Assembly: GCA_030220185.1 (NCBI GenBank)
Contig: JASPKZ010007427.1
Span: 124,001-188,000 of the forward strand
Direction of reading: 5' to 3'
DNA from: Diploptera punctata
Taxonomy: Eukaryota; Arthropoda; Insecta; Blattodea; Blaberidae
Length of the DNA: 64,000 bases
Position numbers and translations under genes: made by a program. Every line of letters begins with the position of its first letter. Within the stretch, counting starts at the first letter, position 1. Below are positions 10,990-21,470 of the stretch, piece after piece. The notes under the pieces are model-generated. The model was not told the DNA's origin, did not search any database, and saw only the letters and a program-made list of their open reading frames with translations.

Positions 10990-11451
10990 TTCTTCTTCTT
11001 CTTCTTCTTCCTTCCAAGTATTAGGCCAAGGCCTGTTATGATCCTATAGAAAATTTTCCCTCCAGCATTTCATAAGACTGCCCAGAGATCTTCATCCTCT
11101 TGGTATATAATTATAAACAGCTTTGGGGATCCGATTTGAACTCATTCTTTCAAGATGGTGTTTCCAACTTAGTTGGTACTGTTTAATATATTCCAAAATT
11201 GGTATAGTCTTCAATTCTTTTAACATATCGGTGTTCCTTTTCCGATCCCATCTGGTGTAACCCGCTGTTCTGCGCATGAATCTCATTTCACAAGCCATTA
11301 TTCTGCTTTCATGTTGTCTTTTTAGTGTCCATGCTTCACTACCATAGGTCAACACTGGTCTAGCCAAAGTGTTAAATAAACGTTCTGGTGTTTTTTTGTA
11401 CAAGGGATGGTTTCATAACTTGATTAATAATTCCCAAACATTTATTATAAC
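10990..11451 (-). pseudogene. LINE ORF2 3' part (GAA-tailed)
   Basis: The minus strand reads LFNTLARPVLTYGSEAWTLK, MACEMRFMRRTAGYTRWDRK and LKELKTIPILEYIKQYQLSW, the conserved end of insect LINE ORF2. It ends in a (GAA)n tail at the left edge. The hAT-like element interrupts it, and the upstream part resumes at 13704. The same family tip recurs at 29525-29640. Confidence 0.8.
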
Positions 11452-12479
11452 TAGAGCGAGGATTTTTATGAAATTTCATGTTTTAAACTATTGGTCAGAG
11501 AGCGCTGAGACAAAGTATCTTTACATTTTATGATATGTAGAATCAAATAAGACCTTCATATTTTTTCATATTTCATAATATTTTGGCAAAATGTTCATAT
11601 TTCAGTAAAAATTTAATATTCCTTCATATTTTTCAACTTTCAATTTTTTAAAATAAAATTTCTACTAATTCGTTAGAAACATTTTTGGAGTGACTGTAGT
11701 TTGAAATTTTTTGACAATGTAATATGGTAGACAGTGAAAATTCCTAAAGTATCCCATCTGGAACAAGATAAATAGATTTGATAAAAAAGAAAATAATTTT
11801 AAAAAAGGAGAGATGGAAAGACCAATTGGAGGCTTTTGTCTGAAGCTACAGAAACAGAACAGGGATTTCCTAATCTGTGACAAGAACATGAATAAGTAGA
11901 ATAACAATGTTATAATAATAACCACCCACTCTTTTTTTCTCAGGTAGGAACCTATTCCTGTTTGCTACCTAAGGACAGTCCTTATTTTATGAATGGATTA
12001 CAGTATTTAAATGTAGGTAAGAAGCTGTGCTGTGAAATAATGTCTTGCTCCACAGTTTATGAAATTTGTAAAATTCTTGTAGGTAAGGCCAATATTATTC
12101 TCACTTACATCAAACTATCACATATATAGTGCAGTACATGATTGCTCCCATAACATCATATAATGTGGAGCATACTTTTTGATCGTACAAAATAATTCTG
12201 ACAGACTGGTGTTAAATAAATAAATAAATAAATAATATATATATATATATATATATATAAAGCTCCTAACTGTGTATTACGAACAGAATTGATAATTTGA
12301 TTATTCAAAGCACATGCATGCATACTGTGCGGACAAATTTCATGGAAAAACTAATGTTAAAATAATTCTAACTACATTTCACTATGTTCATACGTGTAAT
12401 GTATAGGATTAAACATAATTATAAGTGCAAAGAGAGTTTTGAAATACACCCTAGAATTATTTGTGGATTAATTAATTTT

Positions 12480-12775
12480 AACATCTTGTTTCTCCAAATA
12501 TGACATATAGTACTTGCTCTACTGTGATGGGCAGGACCTGTGGCATGAATGGGGGAATGAAAGACGTGCATGGAAGCTTCTTGTAGGAAACCCAGAGGGA
12601 AGATCAAGAATGAAGTAGGAGAATAACATTAACCATGATTTGAGGGAAAGATTATAGAGGGGATGATTGGAAAACATTGGCTTAGGATAGGGATGTATGG
12701 AGAGGTTATGTCCATGCGGCCATGAACCTACGGGTTCGATTGTGTCAGTAAGTTAGTTAGTTAGTTAGGACTTGG
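12480..12775 (+). pseudogene. LINE family X 3' end, (AGTT)n tail
   Basis: A plus-strand copy of the segment that occurs on the minus strand at 17.7, 28.8, 30.5, 39.7 and 52.0 kb. It includes the codons for the WAGHVARMG-type motif (degenerate) and GAACCTACGGGTTCGAT just before a (TAGT)n tail at 12752-12770. 5' truncated. Confidence 0.75.
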
Positions 12776-13030
12776 TCTACGTGTGTTCTGATTCATCCAA
12801 TTTAATGTTATTGTAACATTTATATATACTGGAATTCATTATCTTTATGCAAGGTAAATAGAAGCCATTCAAACTGTACCTACTCTAAATTTTGTCAGTG
12901 GTATATTCGATGGAAGGAAGTTACAACGGTTATTATGTTTTGTTTTTTTATTTATGTTTGGATTTCGTAATTAAATATCATTAGATAAATTAATTGATCG
13001 CGTTTTATATAAACCCAGTATTCATTTATT

Positions 13031-13290
13031 GAAATAAAGTGTCAAACTACAGGCTTGGGAGGCCCTTGTGGGTAGATGGATGTTGAGACTTCCACATTTC
13101 TAGACAATCTCCAAGGGATGTCCACTGGGTTCTCAGTCCTGCGTAACGGCCCCTTTGCCCCAGAACATGCGTCTGGTACTCATTTAAATTAAGAGCTGAG
13201 TAGACTCTAAGGCTATGATGCCGCCAGAAGTTTGGTCCAGCTAAAAACCTGACCCCATTGAGACTCAAAGACCTTCCGGCTTGTTAGCGT
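13031..13290 (-). mobile_element. SINE family A, truncated copy inside hAT element
   Basis: Matches the family A body (CTACAGGCYT..GGAGGCCCTT, then the CTGGTACTCATTT and CCGGCTTG blocks). The tRNA-like head is partly lost. Confidence 0.75.
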
Positions 13291-13703
13291 GATTCCTCAC
13301 ATAATATACTTCAATGTGAGCCATTAAAATTGCTTCAAATCACAAACATGATATTTTATTGATAAGAATCAATAAAACCTCATAATGTTAAAAATTCCAA
13401 AATTTATTATATTAAATGATATTTTATATTGAGTCAGAAGTAATCAAAAATTAATTAAGATGGAAATGCAGTGAAACTCTTGATTTCTTGAGCTACAAAA
13501 AGGTATTTTTGTCTCATTTGTGTGCTTGTATGTATACCCATAAATTATACAGGTCTTGTGTGTATAAATATATGTAAAAAGTTGAAAAAATAGTAGCTTC
13601 ATAATATTTTTGTGTCCTAATTTTCATAATTTTCATATTTTGCTATTATGATTTCATATTTTAGTATAATTTTCATCATATAATTCCTCGCTCTAATTAT
13701 AAC

Positions 13704-13990
13704 TAATAATTTTTTCAGGGATATCCTTTTCATCCCAGATAGAGAGATAATATCCAAGATATTTAAATTGATTAGATCTCTCTAAAATTTTATTCTGGAG
13801 ACAGATTTTACTTTGTGTGGGGTCCTTCCCATGAAATGCTATCATTTTAGTTTTGTTAATTGATTTTTCCAAATAATTCTTATAACTCTTATTTGCCCAT
13901 AGTAATCACTCAAGTCATATAATTGCAGCATTTATCGTTTAGTATGAAAGACGTATCTTGTCTTAAAGATTCATCTTTTCTTAGAGGTCT
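13704..13990 (-). pseudogene. LINE ORF2 segment upstream of the hAT insertion
   Basis: The minus strand reads INKTKMIAFHGKDPTQSKIC then FKYLGYYLSI, the thumb-side region of LINE reverse transcriptase, continuing into 11451-10990 when the hAT-like element is removed. Confidence 0.72.
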
Positions 13991-15006
13991 AGCATTCAGC
14001 TAATCATTCATGTTCTTGCAGAGTAAAAAATTATATCTATGATCCAAAGTTAAAAATTATCTCCTGGCCGAGCATGTTACTTTGTAAAGCCAAGGTACAT
14101 ATAAAAAAATTTTTTTAGACTTCAGTTCTATTGATTTCTTTTTATGGGGATATGTTAAGTCTATGTCTATTGTATATGAAATGCCTGTGTCAGAGAAGAG
14201 GAGTTGGTTGCTTGAATAATTTCAGCCAGTGATGTTATTCGAAGCACACTATGATTATTAGATCAACTTTCCTGCTCCATTATCAATTTTGCTGTGATTA
14301 TGGAGATAACACTTCCTTTAGGAACTGCTGTCAATGTGGGATTTGTTATTTTTATTTTCTTATTAATTACATATATTTTTTAAACGTAAAATTAATGTAA
14401 AATGCTACAATATTCTGCAGCAATGTGTAAATATCATAATATATATTCATTTCTTTCCCAGTGAAGGTATAATGTTGGCTATACAGAATTGGGTATCAAA
14501 ATACACAATTACAAAAAAATTATAATTAAGGACAATACAAATAACAGATCTCTGGAAACAATGTTTAGAACATCAGAAATTTTCCAACATTTATAACATT
14601 TTCATAAAACCAAATACACAAGTCTTCAAGTCTGTTGTGATATAAGAAAAAGTAGGTGAAGAATGAGGTGAACATTATCTTTGAAACTAATGTTAACTTT
14701 ACACGAACAAAAAGGCCTGTCTGATATAAATGAATGAATATTAGAATTCCGTGTGAAAAATAATTTATGTTCAATTTGTGTCACACTTTCAAAATACATT
14801 TTTCTACAACTATCGTATTCTCTTTGCTTAAGTGTGAGGTTCTTGTAAAACAACAGACTTCTTTAGAAGACTAATGCTGATAATTTATATTCACACATCA
14901 TGAAAAATCGTGGTTTTATTTAATTATAAATTGTTAATGTCCTAGTATCCACTGTTATCAGTGGTAATAGTTTAAAAATACAAAAACACATGTATTCACA
15001 TAGACT
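13991..15006. other. No recognised feature
   Basis: AT-rich intronic sequence. Frames at 14565-14853 lack domains. Confidence 0.45.
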
Positions 15007-15083
15007 TTCATGGCCGGAGTTGCTATGATGATCTTGAAGATTTTCGGGCTGTAGGCCGTGGTCGTGAGGCTTGTAGTTCCCCG

Positions 15084-15117
15084 ACGTTTCGCCAGAGACT
15101 GCGTCTGGCATCCTCAA
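15084..15117 (-). ncRNA. Hammerhead-like motif, one core base changed
   Basis: The minus strand has TTGAGGA (consensus CTGANGA, so C to T), a long hairpin TGCCAGA...TCTCTGGC, then GAAACGTC. The identical change in the 42.06-kb copy suggests a subfamily feature rather than random decay. Confidence 0.5.
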
Positions 15118-15189
15118 GGGTTGTCTTGAGACTGGCAATTCTGAACACTGTCTGCCCTATTTGTACGTTCACGGCGATGTGTTCGTAAG

Positions 15190-15438
15190 TTATATCTGCC
15201 TTCTGATTGGTCCGCATTAGGGACTTCCATTGCTCCAATGAGATTGCTGTTTGATGGTCTAGTCGACAGTACATTAGATCTGCCTTCTGATTGGTCAGCG
15301 GTGGGGACTTCCATTGTTCCAATGAGATTGCTGTTTGATGGTCTAGTCGACAGTACATTAGATCTGCCTTCTGATTGGTCAGCGGTGGGGACTTCCATTG
15401 TTCCAATGAGATTGCTGTTTGATGGTCTAGTTGACTGT
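15190..15438 (-). repeat. 84-bp tandem repeat, about 3 copies
   Basis: Units start at 15237, 15321 and 15405 with a partial copy before them. The first two full units are nearly identical. 84 is divisible by three, so frames stay open on both strands (minus 15599-15114, plus 15238-15609). Each unit codes on the minus strand for STRPSNSNLIGTMEVPTADQ plus eight more residues. Confidence 0.85.
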
Positions 15439-15609
15439 ACTTGTAGAGGTTTACATTCTGCGTTTTTTAGAATCGGTATCCATACTTTGTTGACTTTTAA
15501 TGATTCTCCTTTTCTATTGAAACTGTTTTTATGTTTGAATACATATATTTTTAATATTAACATTTTATTTTCTTTGCAATATTTGTTTCCCAAAAACATT
15601 GTATTGTAG

Positions 15610-16134
15610 AAACATTGCCACCATCACAATTGGTGTGAAAGGCTGTACAATGTGAGAAGTGTGCTGCATTCTCCCATGCATTAGAAGGAATGGAAACAAG
15701 AGCTTTTAACGCTGATTTCTTCTGTCATAATCAACAATGCACAACCATCTTATTTCAAACAAAAGTGTTCACCAATATGGTCTTGGGTAATGTTATTGTC
15801 TCGAGAGCCCAATTTTCATCTCTGATCAGGACAAATTTCGTGGGTGAGGTTTTTTATGAGATTTTTCCTCACCTGTAAGACAAATATTGGGAATCTTTAA
15901 GGCTCCAATAAACACCCCACACCATTTAAAGACCATCCACATTATATTCGCCTTGTTTACTATAAATGTGAGAGTGTATTGTGTATCATGTATTAAATAT
16001 TCATTCTCTCTCGGAGATGGCTCCATATTGAGATCATCATCTCAGTAGATGATGCCCTCCATTTACTTGTGTGATCTAAAATGTATGTGATTTACGTTTT
16101 ACAGGAATTAATCACTATGAGGTTTAATTTATGG
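15610..16134. other. No gene; weak SINE-like stretch
   Basis: 15826-15925 contains TTTTTCCTCACCTGTAAGACA as in SINE family B. The remainder is unrecognised. Confidence 0.4.
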
Positions 16135-16336
16135 TAAAATTAAATGTTTCTTACCTCTCCTCATACAAATCTTCTAAGTAGATCATGATTTCGAGACCAT
16201 AACGGTCTCATCTTCAGTACTTTTTTGGTGACTGATATTATGTCGATCGGAAGAAACTCAGAAGAGAGTTATGGTCTCGAAATCACGATCTACTTAGAAC
16301 ATTTGTATGAGGAGAGGTAAGAAACATTTAATTTTA
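16135..16336. mobile_element. Penelope-like inverted-repeat unit 5, about 200 bp
   Basis: Arms 16135-16203 and 16267-16336 are reverse complements over about 69 bases with few mismatches. Both ends carry CTCTTACC- or GGTAAGA-type sequence as in other units. No coding sequence remains. Confidence 0.65.
16182..16217 (-). ncRNA. Hammerhead-ribozyme-like core (intact)
   Basis: Minus strand: CTGAAGA (16217-16211), 6-bp hairpin GAGACC-GTTAT-GGTCTC, GAAA (16192-16189), then the palindrome ATCATGAT (16182-16189). All core positions fit CUGANGA...GAAA. Confidence 0.65.
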
Positions 16337-16749
16337 GTATGTATGTGATCCAAAGTTTAAAAATATCATCTCCTAGCAGGATGTGTCACTGCAAGGCTCG
16401 ATTGGATGGGACGCTTAAATGCAGGTGTGCTAGAAGTAAGAAATTAAGAATAAGAACAAGAGGTAAAGGAATATATAAAATGATATCAAGTCTACTATTT
16501 ATGTGTCATTAAATATGTACCATAAATATTATTCAGAAGGAGTGTGGTAACACTTTTCAAAACGACATGTATCGCTACTAGATAGCACATATAACTACAA
16601 GTGTATGTTACAACAGAGTTCCAATAGGTTATTATAGATTATACAAGGTGTGGCAGAAACAATCACCCATTTTAAACATGTTATTTTGTCATGAAGAAAT
16701 ACAACTACACATTATTAGTGTACATTGTTCGAAAGAACACATCCTACCA

Positions 16750-16992
16750 TTAATTACACATGACACTTTTTTTGTAAATTATGTCCTTTAGGTGTCCACC
16801 ATTATTGGCAATGCAAACTTCTGCACAAACACACACATTCTCCATAACCTTATGAAGAGTGTCATCTGTTATGGCCTCGATTTTGGCGTGAATGTTGTTT
16901 TTCAAGTCTTCAAGAGTTGTTGGCTTGTTAACATGCACTTTGAATTTTAGGAATCCCCACAGAACAAAATCACAAGCCGATAAATCGGGCAA
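16750..16992 (-). pseudogene. Mariner-like transposase, C-terminal part
   Basis: The frame begins just before PDLSACDFVLWGFLKFKVHV and continues NKPTTLEDLKNNI to HLKDIIYKK, the conserved C-terminus of this transposase group. It is offset by one base from the N-terminal part, so the deletion also shifted the frame. The catalytic centre between the two parts is lost. Confidence 0.85.
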
Positions 16993-16999
16993 ACAGGTT

Positions 17000-17299
17000 G
17001 GCCAGTTGACATTGCCAAGCAGCTCTTAATCTTGCAATGTTGTAAGGGGTGCAAACTGTACATGACCTACCAGGTGGCTTATTGCTTGTTGCAGTTTCTG
17101 TTGCTCTGAACTGCTGGACCCATATCATAATCGACTTCCAAGATGGAACTTGATCATTCCGACAAATGTTAAAATGTTGCCGGAACAAACACTGTGTCAG
17201 TACGACATTGTCACCACATTTGAAAAACGTTTCTATTGCAAACGCATGGTGTTCGTTTGACCAACTCTCCATACTGACTGGCAATGCTTTGAACTGCAC
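17000..17299 (-). pseudogene. Mariner-like transposase, N-terminal part
   Basis: From the Met at 17272 the frame reads MESWSNEHHAFAIETFFKCG, RQHFNICRNDQVPSWKSIMI, WVQQFRATETATSNKPPGRS and then RTVCTP-type wording. This is the paired helix-turn-helix region of a mariner-group transposase. The frame leaves homology at about 17020, at the deletion point, then runs to a stop in the wrong frame. The catalytic Asp residues are missing. Confidence 0.82.
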
Positions 17300-17389
17300 T
17301 ATGCATTGGTACCAATATCAACTCTCTAGGAAGCCATGTCCAATAATGGCAGGCAAATTAAAATCAGTCATTGTTTCTGCCACACCCGG

Positions 17390-17732
17390 TATATTGTACT
17401 GCCCAACCTAATATTAGTTCAATAATTCCACTGGGTGAAATTTTTTAATGCCAGTGTGAATTACTTCTGTTTGATTTTTAGTTAAAATGCTGTGAGTTGA
17501 ATCCTATTCTAGTAAATTGCCAAATTTTGGAAGTTTTTCATAGTGAAACTACATTTTTTGGGAGCCTTGCATTATCCAATATCTGCTATCAGTATTATTA
17601 TTCCATGTAATGTACATTGTGCACAATTATATTTGTTATTAATGTCATAATAGCATCTTTTAGGTCATTTAAATCTCCATTTCTAATTTTATTTTTTGCT
17701 ATATGTTGTACTTACTACTGGCCAAAAGTCAC
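17390..17732. other. No recognised feature
   Basis: AT-rich intronic DNA between the mariner-like element and LINE X. Confidence 0.45.
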
Positions 17733-19185
17733 TTACTTACTTACTCACTGACACTATCGAACCCGTAGGTTCATGACCGCGCGGACATAAGCTCTCCATA
17801 CATCCCTATCCTGAGCTAATGCTTTCCAATCATTCATTCCCTGTATAATCTACTTCCCTCAAATCATAGTTAATATTATTCTCCCACCTCATTCTTGGTC
17901 TACCAACTGGGCGTTTTCCTCTGGCTTTCCTACAAGAAGCTTCCATGCACGTCATTCATTCCCCATACGCGCAACATGTCCTGCCCATCGCAGTCTACGA
18001 GACTTAACTGTTCCTATTATATCTGGCTTCCTATAAAGACCATGTAGTTCATTGTTATGTAGTCTTCTCCATTCACCTGTCTGTTCATCTCTCTTTGGTC
18101 CAAAAATTTTCCTAAGTACTTTATTCTCAAATACTTGTAGGGCCGCATGCAAATACATTAGTCTCTACTCAAATTACTTCCAATCACTGGTGAGCTGACT
18201 TTCCGTGAGCAAGTGCAAAGATCGAATTAGCTACCCACTAACTGGTCATGCATGAAAGTCGTCATTTTCGTAATATTGGCAAGAAATTACCCAGAATTCT
18301 CAGCGATAAAACTACTTCTGTTATTTTCGTCTGCTAGAGGAACGCATTTACGCTTGCGTCCCGCAAATAATACCGCATACGACGATGTGGGCATCACACA
18401 ATATTACGCCAATTCTCCTGTTCTTCCAGTTGAATTCTTTGGTAGACTCTATCAAATTTCTCTTCTCCGCATATACCGAAAACATGATCGAAGTCTTCAA
18501 GGTCCGACATCTTGGATAAAGCAGCAAGGTATGCGGCAAGGTTTCAAACTACATCGGTTACCATCGGTTCCCATCGGGTTGCTCACGATTCGTTTCTCTG
18601 CTAAGTCACCTCGCCAGGTAGCTTAGGAATTTCAACAATTATTATCGCATGAACAGATTTTTGAGTATGCAAAAACGTATTTGGATGCAACTTTCTCAGC
18701 AGAGTACAGGCAGAGAACGACTTTTACGGCCTAATGCGTTCATAGATTCGAGCCGTAATCTCCTTTCCTCCCTTAAAGTAAGAGTCCATATTTCGCACCC
18801 ATATAATGTAACTGGTAGAATAATAGTTTTATATATTTTCAGTTTAAGGTTTTTTGAAAGGGGTTGGGACATCAAGAGTCTCTGCAATGCATAATAGCAC
18901 GCATTTCCAGAATTGAGCCTATGTTTAATTTCTTTGTGCATCTCATTCCTATTTGTGATTATTGTTCCTAGGTATTTGAATTCAGCCACTTCCTCAAAAT
19001 TTCCCTCATTTGTCATTAGCTGTCCATTTCCATTATATAATGTATATCTACGTGTGACCATATATTTAGTTTTATTGATATTTACTTCCAGTCCTAATTT
19101 CTTAGTGTTACTCAATAGTGTGTGCGTGTTGTCCTTTAGTATGTCACAGACATATATATTCTCCAGATCATTAAACACATTCTAC
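17733..19185 (-). pseudogene. LINE family X 3' part, split by a 610-bp insertion
   Basis: The minus strand codes GLEVNINKTKYMVTRRYTLY, FKYLGTIITNRNEMHKEIKH and ILPVTLYGCEIWTLTLREER (19178-18750). After an insertion it continues QVFENKVLRKIFGPKRDEQT, HNNELHGLYRKPDI and SRRLRWAGHVARMGNE (18138-17950). It ends with GAACCTACGGGTTCGAT and a (TAAG)n tail at 17733-17752. This is the ORF2 end of a LINE with at least six copies in the window. The reverse transcriptase active site is not included. Confidence 0.85.
18139..18748. other. Unidentified 610-bp insertion in LINE X
   Basis: Compared with the LINE X copies at 28.8 and 39.7 kb, extra sequence sits between CTTGTA and ATCTCC. It is more GC-rich than its surroundings, has no visible inverted ends, and at most 3 bp (GTA) is duplicated. 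The 124-codon plus-strand frame has no domain I recognise. Confidence 0.55.
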
Positions 19186-19371
19186 AATAGTTATTTTCTC
19201 CTATTTTGCTACTTTTTAAAAATTACGGTAAGAAATACAATGTATTACAGCCCTCTCAATAAGTCAAGTTCAGATTATAAAGTAATGTATTTGGTTGTGT
19301 AGACATCATGCTCTGCAATTGTATCAGCCGATGCTTGACATATCATTCAACCCCATGATATATATTCCTAC

Positions 19372-19549
19372 CTGATTCCTCCACGTGATGTGTCATAATT
19401 GAGCATGCGTTGTCCGTGTTTCCAAGTGACATAGCTGGACGGCTGGGGCACTTGGCTGATGACACATTTCAGCTCTATCGTGCTGCCAGCCTTGTAGAAC
19501 TTATCAGCAATTGCTTCTCCTTGCTCGTCCACTATTTCAACTTTGGGAA
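19372..19549 (-). CDS. dpr-like: dpr-family Ig2 exon, first half
   Basis: Second visible exon of the same minus-strand gene, 178 nt. It is preceded by a pyrimidine-rich tract ending TTGCAG and followed by GTAGGA. Two bases complete the codon left open by the Ig1 exon, then 58 codons follow, then two bases carry over. The protein reads from a linker (PKVEIVDEQGE) into Ig2: KAGSTIELKC holds the first Ig2 cysteine, SSYVTWKHGQR the core Trp, and LNYDTSRGGI is the segment typical of dpr proteins. The intron separating it from the Ig1 exon is about 15.6 kb and full of mobile elements. Read-through and phase agreement with both neighbours make it very unlikely to be spurious. No stop or frameshift is seen. 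Confidence 0.92.
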
Positions 19550-19779
19550 CTGCAATAAAATTAAACCAAACTAAGATAAGTAACAGAGGATTAATTCCAT
19601 GGCTCCTCTAGAGACGAACATTACATGCTTTAAATGTACCAATGAACAGAACGAAATTATTTATGCTCATGGTTTAATATCCATTCATCAATAAATATAG
19701 ATGGATGGATGGATGGGTTGGCTGGATGTGAATGGATATGTGGGTATGGATGGGGGAGTGGGACTGGGCGGATAGAGGT

Positions 19780-19995
19780 GAATTAATGAATGAAGGTCAC
19801 GAATTACAGTCAGAAAAGGATTGATCATATGGATGGAATGAGTAAGGAGAGATATCCATTGTTAGTAAGAAATTATCAAGCAAGAGGAAGACGTGATGTT
19901 GGAAGACCTAGAAGATATTGGGTTGATGCATTATGAAGTCGGAACGGGCAATTGCCTAATCCCTGGAGTGATGATGATGATGATGATAAATTAAT
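19780..19995 (+). pseudogene. LINE 3' end with (GAT)n tail
   Basis: Codes KRIDHMDGMSKERYPLLVRN then RGRRDVGRPRRYWVDAL and ends in TGATGATGATGATGAT. 5' truncated. Confidence 0.65.
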
Positions 19996-20045
19996 TATTG
20001 AAAAAATCATTTATACCCTCTGAAATGTTAGCATAGAGAAATATG

Positions 20046-20240
20046 ACGGATGGATGATTGGATGGATAAATAAATGGATGGATGGATGGACAATCTACCG
20101 TGTGTGCTACTCCCAGCCATGCCCACATTCCTGTTTTAAGCGGTCTATTCATAAAATCCTGCATATTCTATTTTCGTATAAAATTAGAGATCTCGGGTTC
20201 AAATCCCGACTCAGGCATTTATTTTTCTTTTCATGTCTTA
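20046..20240 (+). repeat. (GGAT)n run and SINE family C 3' end
   Basis: GGATGGATG repeats at 20046-20092, then a partial tRNA-like 3' half at 20185-20225 (GATCTCGGGTTCAAATCCCG) followed by the family C tail ATTTATTTTTCTTTTCATGTC. Confidence 0.55.
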
Positions 20241-20269
20241 ATTGAAATTAGGAAATTAGAAACATAATG

Positions 20270-20560
20270 GAATCATAATAAAACATAATTGAAAGAATTG
20301 AGGAGAAGGAATTAAAATGGTTAGGACATTTTAAGAATGGAAGATGAGTGATGGCCAAAACTACTATATCAATGGCAACTGACCAGAAAGAAAGAAAAAG
20401 GGAGACCAAAGTTAACATGGAAGGAAAACATGAGGATAGCAATGCAAGCAAGAGGGCTAAACATTGAAGATGCATAAGATCATAGGCTTTGGAGGTTTGG
20501 CATGGAATGACGGCAGAGGCTGTAAAAAATCCGAAGATAGATAGATGTCATAATTGGTCT
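20270..20560 (+). pseudogene. LINE 3' end with (GATA)n tail
   Basis: Stop-broken codons give KELKWLGHFKN, a Lys/Arg-rich block and MQARGLNIEDA, the ORF2 C-terminus, then GATAGATAGAT. Confidence 0.6.
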
Positions 20561-20639
20561 TCATTGCTAAATGTCAAAAATATAGTAACAACTAAATATA
20601 CAAGCTTTACTGTTATAAAGTAACAATTATCTTCAAAAA

Positions 20640-20842
20640 TGCTTACTTGTTATAGTAGCCACTAGATGGCAGTTGGAACGATATCCTGCTGCCTCTAATA
20701 TAAATTGAGAATAGTATATACCAAATGAAAATAAATGTTTGTGATAGGATTCGTGAGTAGCTCAGTTGGTTAGAGCGCTAATGTATAAAGTTAGAGATCT
20801 CAGGTTCAAATCCCGACTCAGGATTTTCTTTTTCTTTTCATG

Positions 20843-20878
<36 letters not shown>
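20640..20878 (+). repeat. SINE family C, tRNA-like 3' module
   Basis: The body with CCACTAGATGGCAGTTGGAACGATAT is followed by a tRNA-like segment (20755-20822: GTAGCTCAGTTGGTTAGAGC to GGTTCAAATCCCGACTC). A short T-rich tail and (AT)n come next. The same order occurs inverted at 22180-22440. Confidence 0.7.
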
Positions 20879-20879
<1 letters not shown>

Positions 20880-21470
20880 CATCATTAACATCATTATCCG
20901 GTATCATGGCAGTTGCCGCTGTCTTCTGGAAACCAGATGCCATTCCTCTCTGTCTATCCATTGATCTACCTCCAATCCTCTGATATTCATAGCTGCTTGT
21001 ATCCCTTCTATCCAAGTTTTCTTCGTCCATTGATCTTCCTCCAATCCTCTGATATTCATAGCTGCTTGTATCCCTTCTATCCAAGTTTTCTTCGGTCTTC
21101 CTCTCTTCCTCCTTTCTATTAGGATTCATTCCATAACAATTTAGGCAATTTTTGCTCTGGTATTCTTTTGACATGGCCATACCACTGTAATCTTTTCTTT
21201 TCTATAATGTCTATGATGTCTGCTTCCTCTTGTACACCCATAATTTCCCTTATTTCTTTATTTCGTATTCTATACATTCTAGATTTCCCAGGATGATCTT
21301 AAAACATCCATTTCTGTACTTAAAATTCTTTTCATTTCCCTGATAGGAATTTGCCAGACTTTAGCACCATATGTTAAAATGCTCTGAATTATGGTTTGAC
21401 ATATTTGTAATTTTCTATTTTTTGTAATATTTTTGCTCCACCAAACAGATATACATATATATGTTTATTT
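20880..21470 (-). pseudogene. LINE ORF2 C-terminal part
   Basis: The minus strand reads KNRKLQICQTIIQSILTYGA, KVWQIPIREMKRILSTEMD, then after a frameshift RKEEERKTEENLDRRDTSS and RQRGMASGFQKTAATAM. This is the LINE post-reverse-transcriptase region. It contains a 69-bp tandem duplication (20958-21026, 21027-21095) that adds 23 residues. Confidence 0.72.

Larger units (their letters stand above)
11452..13695. mobile_element. hAT-like DNA transposon, 2244 bp, 8-bp TSD
   Basis: 10-bp inverted ends TAGAGCGAGG and CCTCGCTCTA are flanked by the perfect 8-bp direct repeat ATTATAAC (11444-11451 and 13696-13703). TAGNG ends plus an 8-bp duplication is the hAT signature. The flanks are two halves of one LINE that rejoin when the element is removed. 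No transposase is recognisable, so the copy is non-autonomous or decayed. It holds a LINE end (12480-12775) and a SINE A (13031-13290), both younger. Confidence 0.82.
15007..15560 (-). mobile_element. Penelope-like element 3' tail with coding end
   Basis: On the minus strand the protein begins KHKNSFNRKGESLKVNKVW, which matches the post-GIY-YIG tail of PLE polyproteins. Three 28-residue repeats and a Lys/Arg/Ser-rich end follow. The terminal 120 bases recur at 42018-42190. It includes a hammerhead-like motif at 15084-15117. Confidence 0.65.
16644..17389 (-). mobile_element. Mariner-like element, internally deleted, 746 bp
   Basis: TA dinucleotides at 16642-16643 and 17390-17391 flank inverted ends sharing GGTGTGGCAGAAACAAT (left 16647-16663, inverted at right). 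Inside are the two ends of one transposase. The N-terminal DNA-binding part is at 17272-17000 and the C-terminal PDLSACDFVLWGFLK part is at 16992-16750. Ends and TA duplication are intact, so it could be mobilised in trans. Confidence 0.88.
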
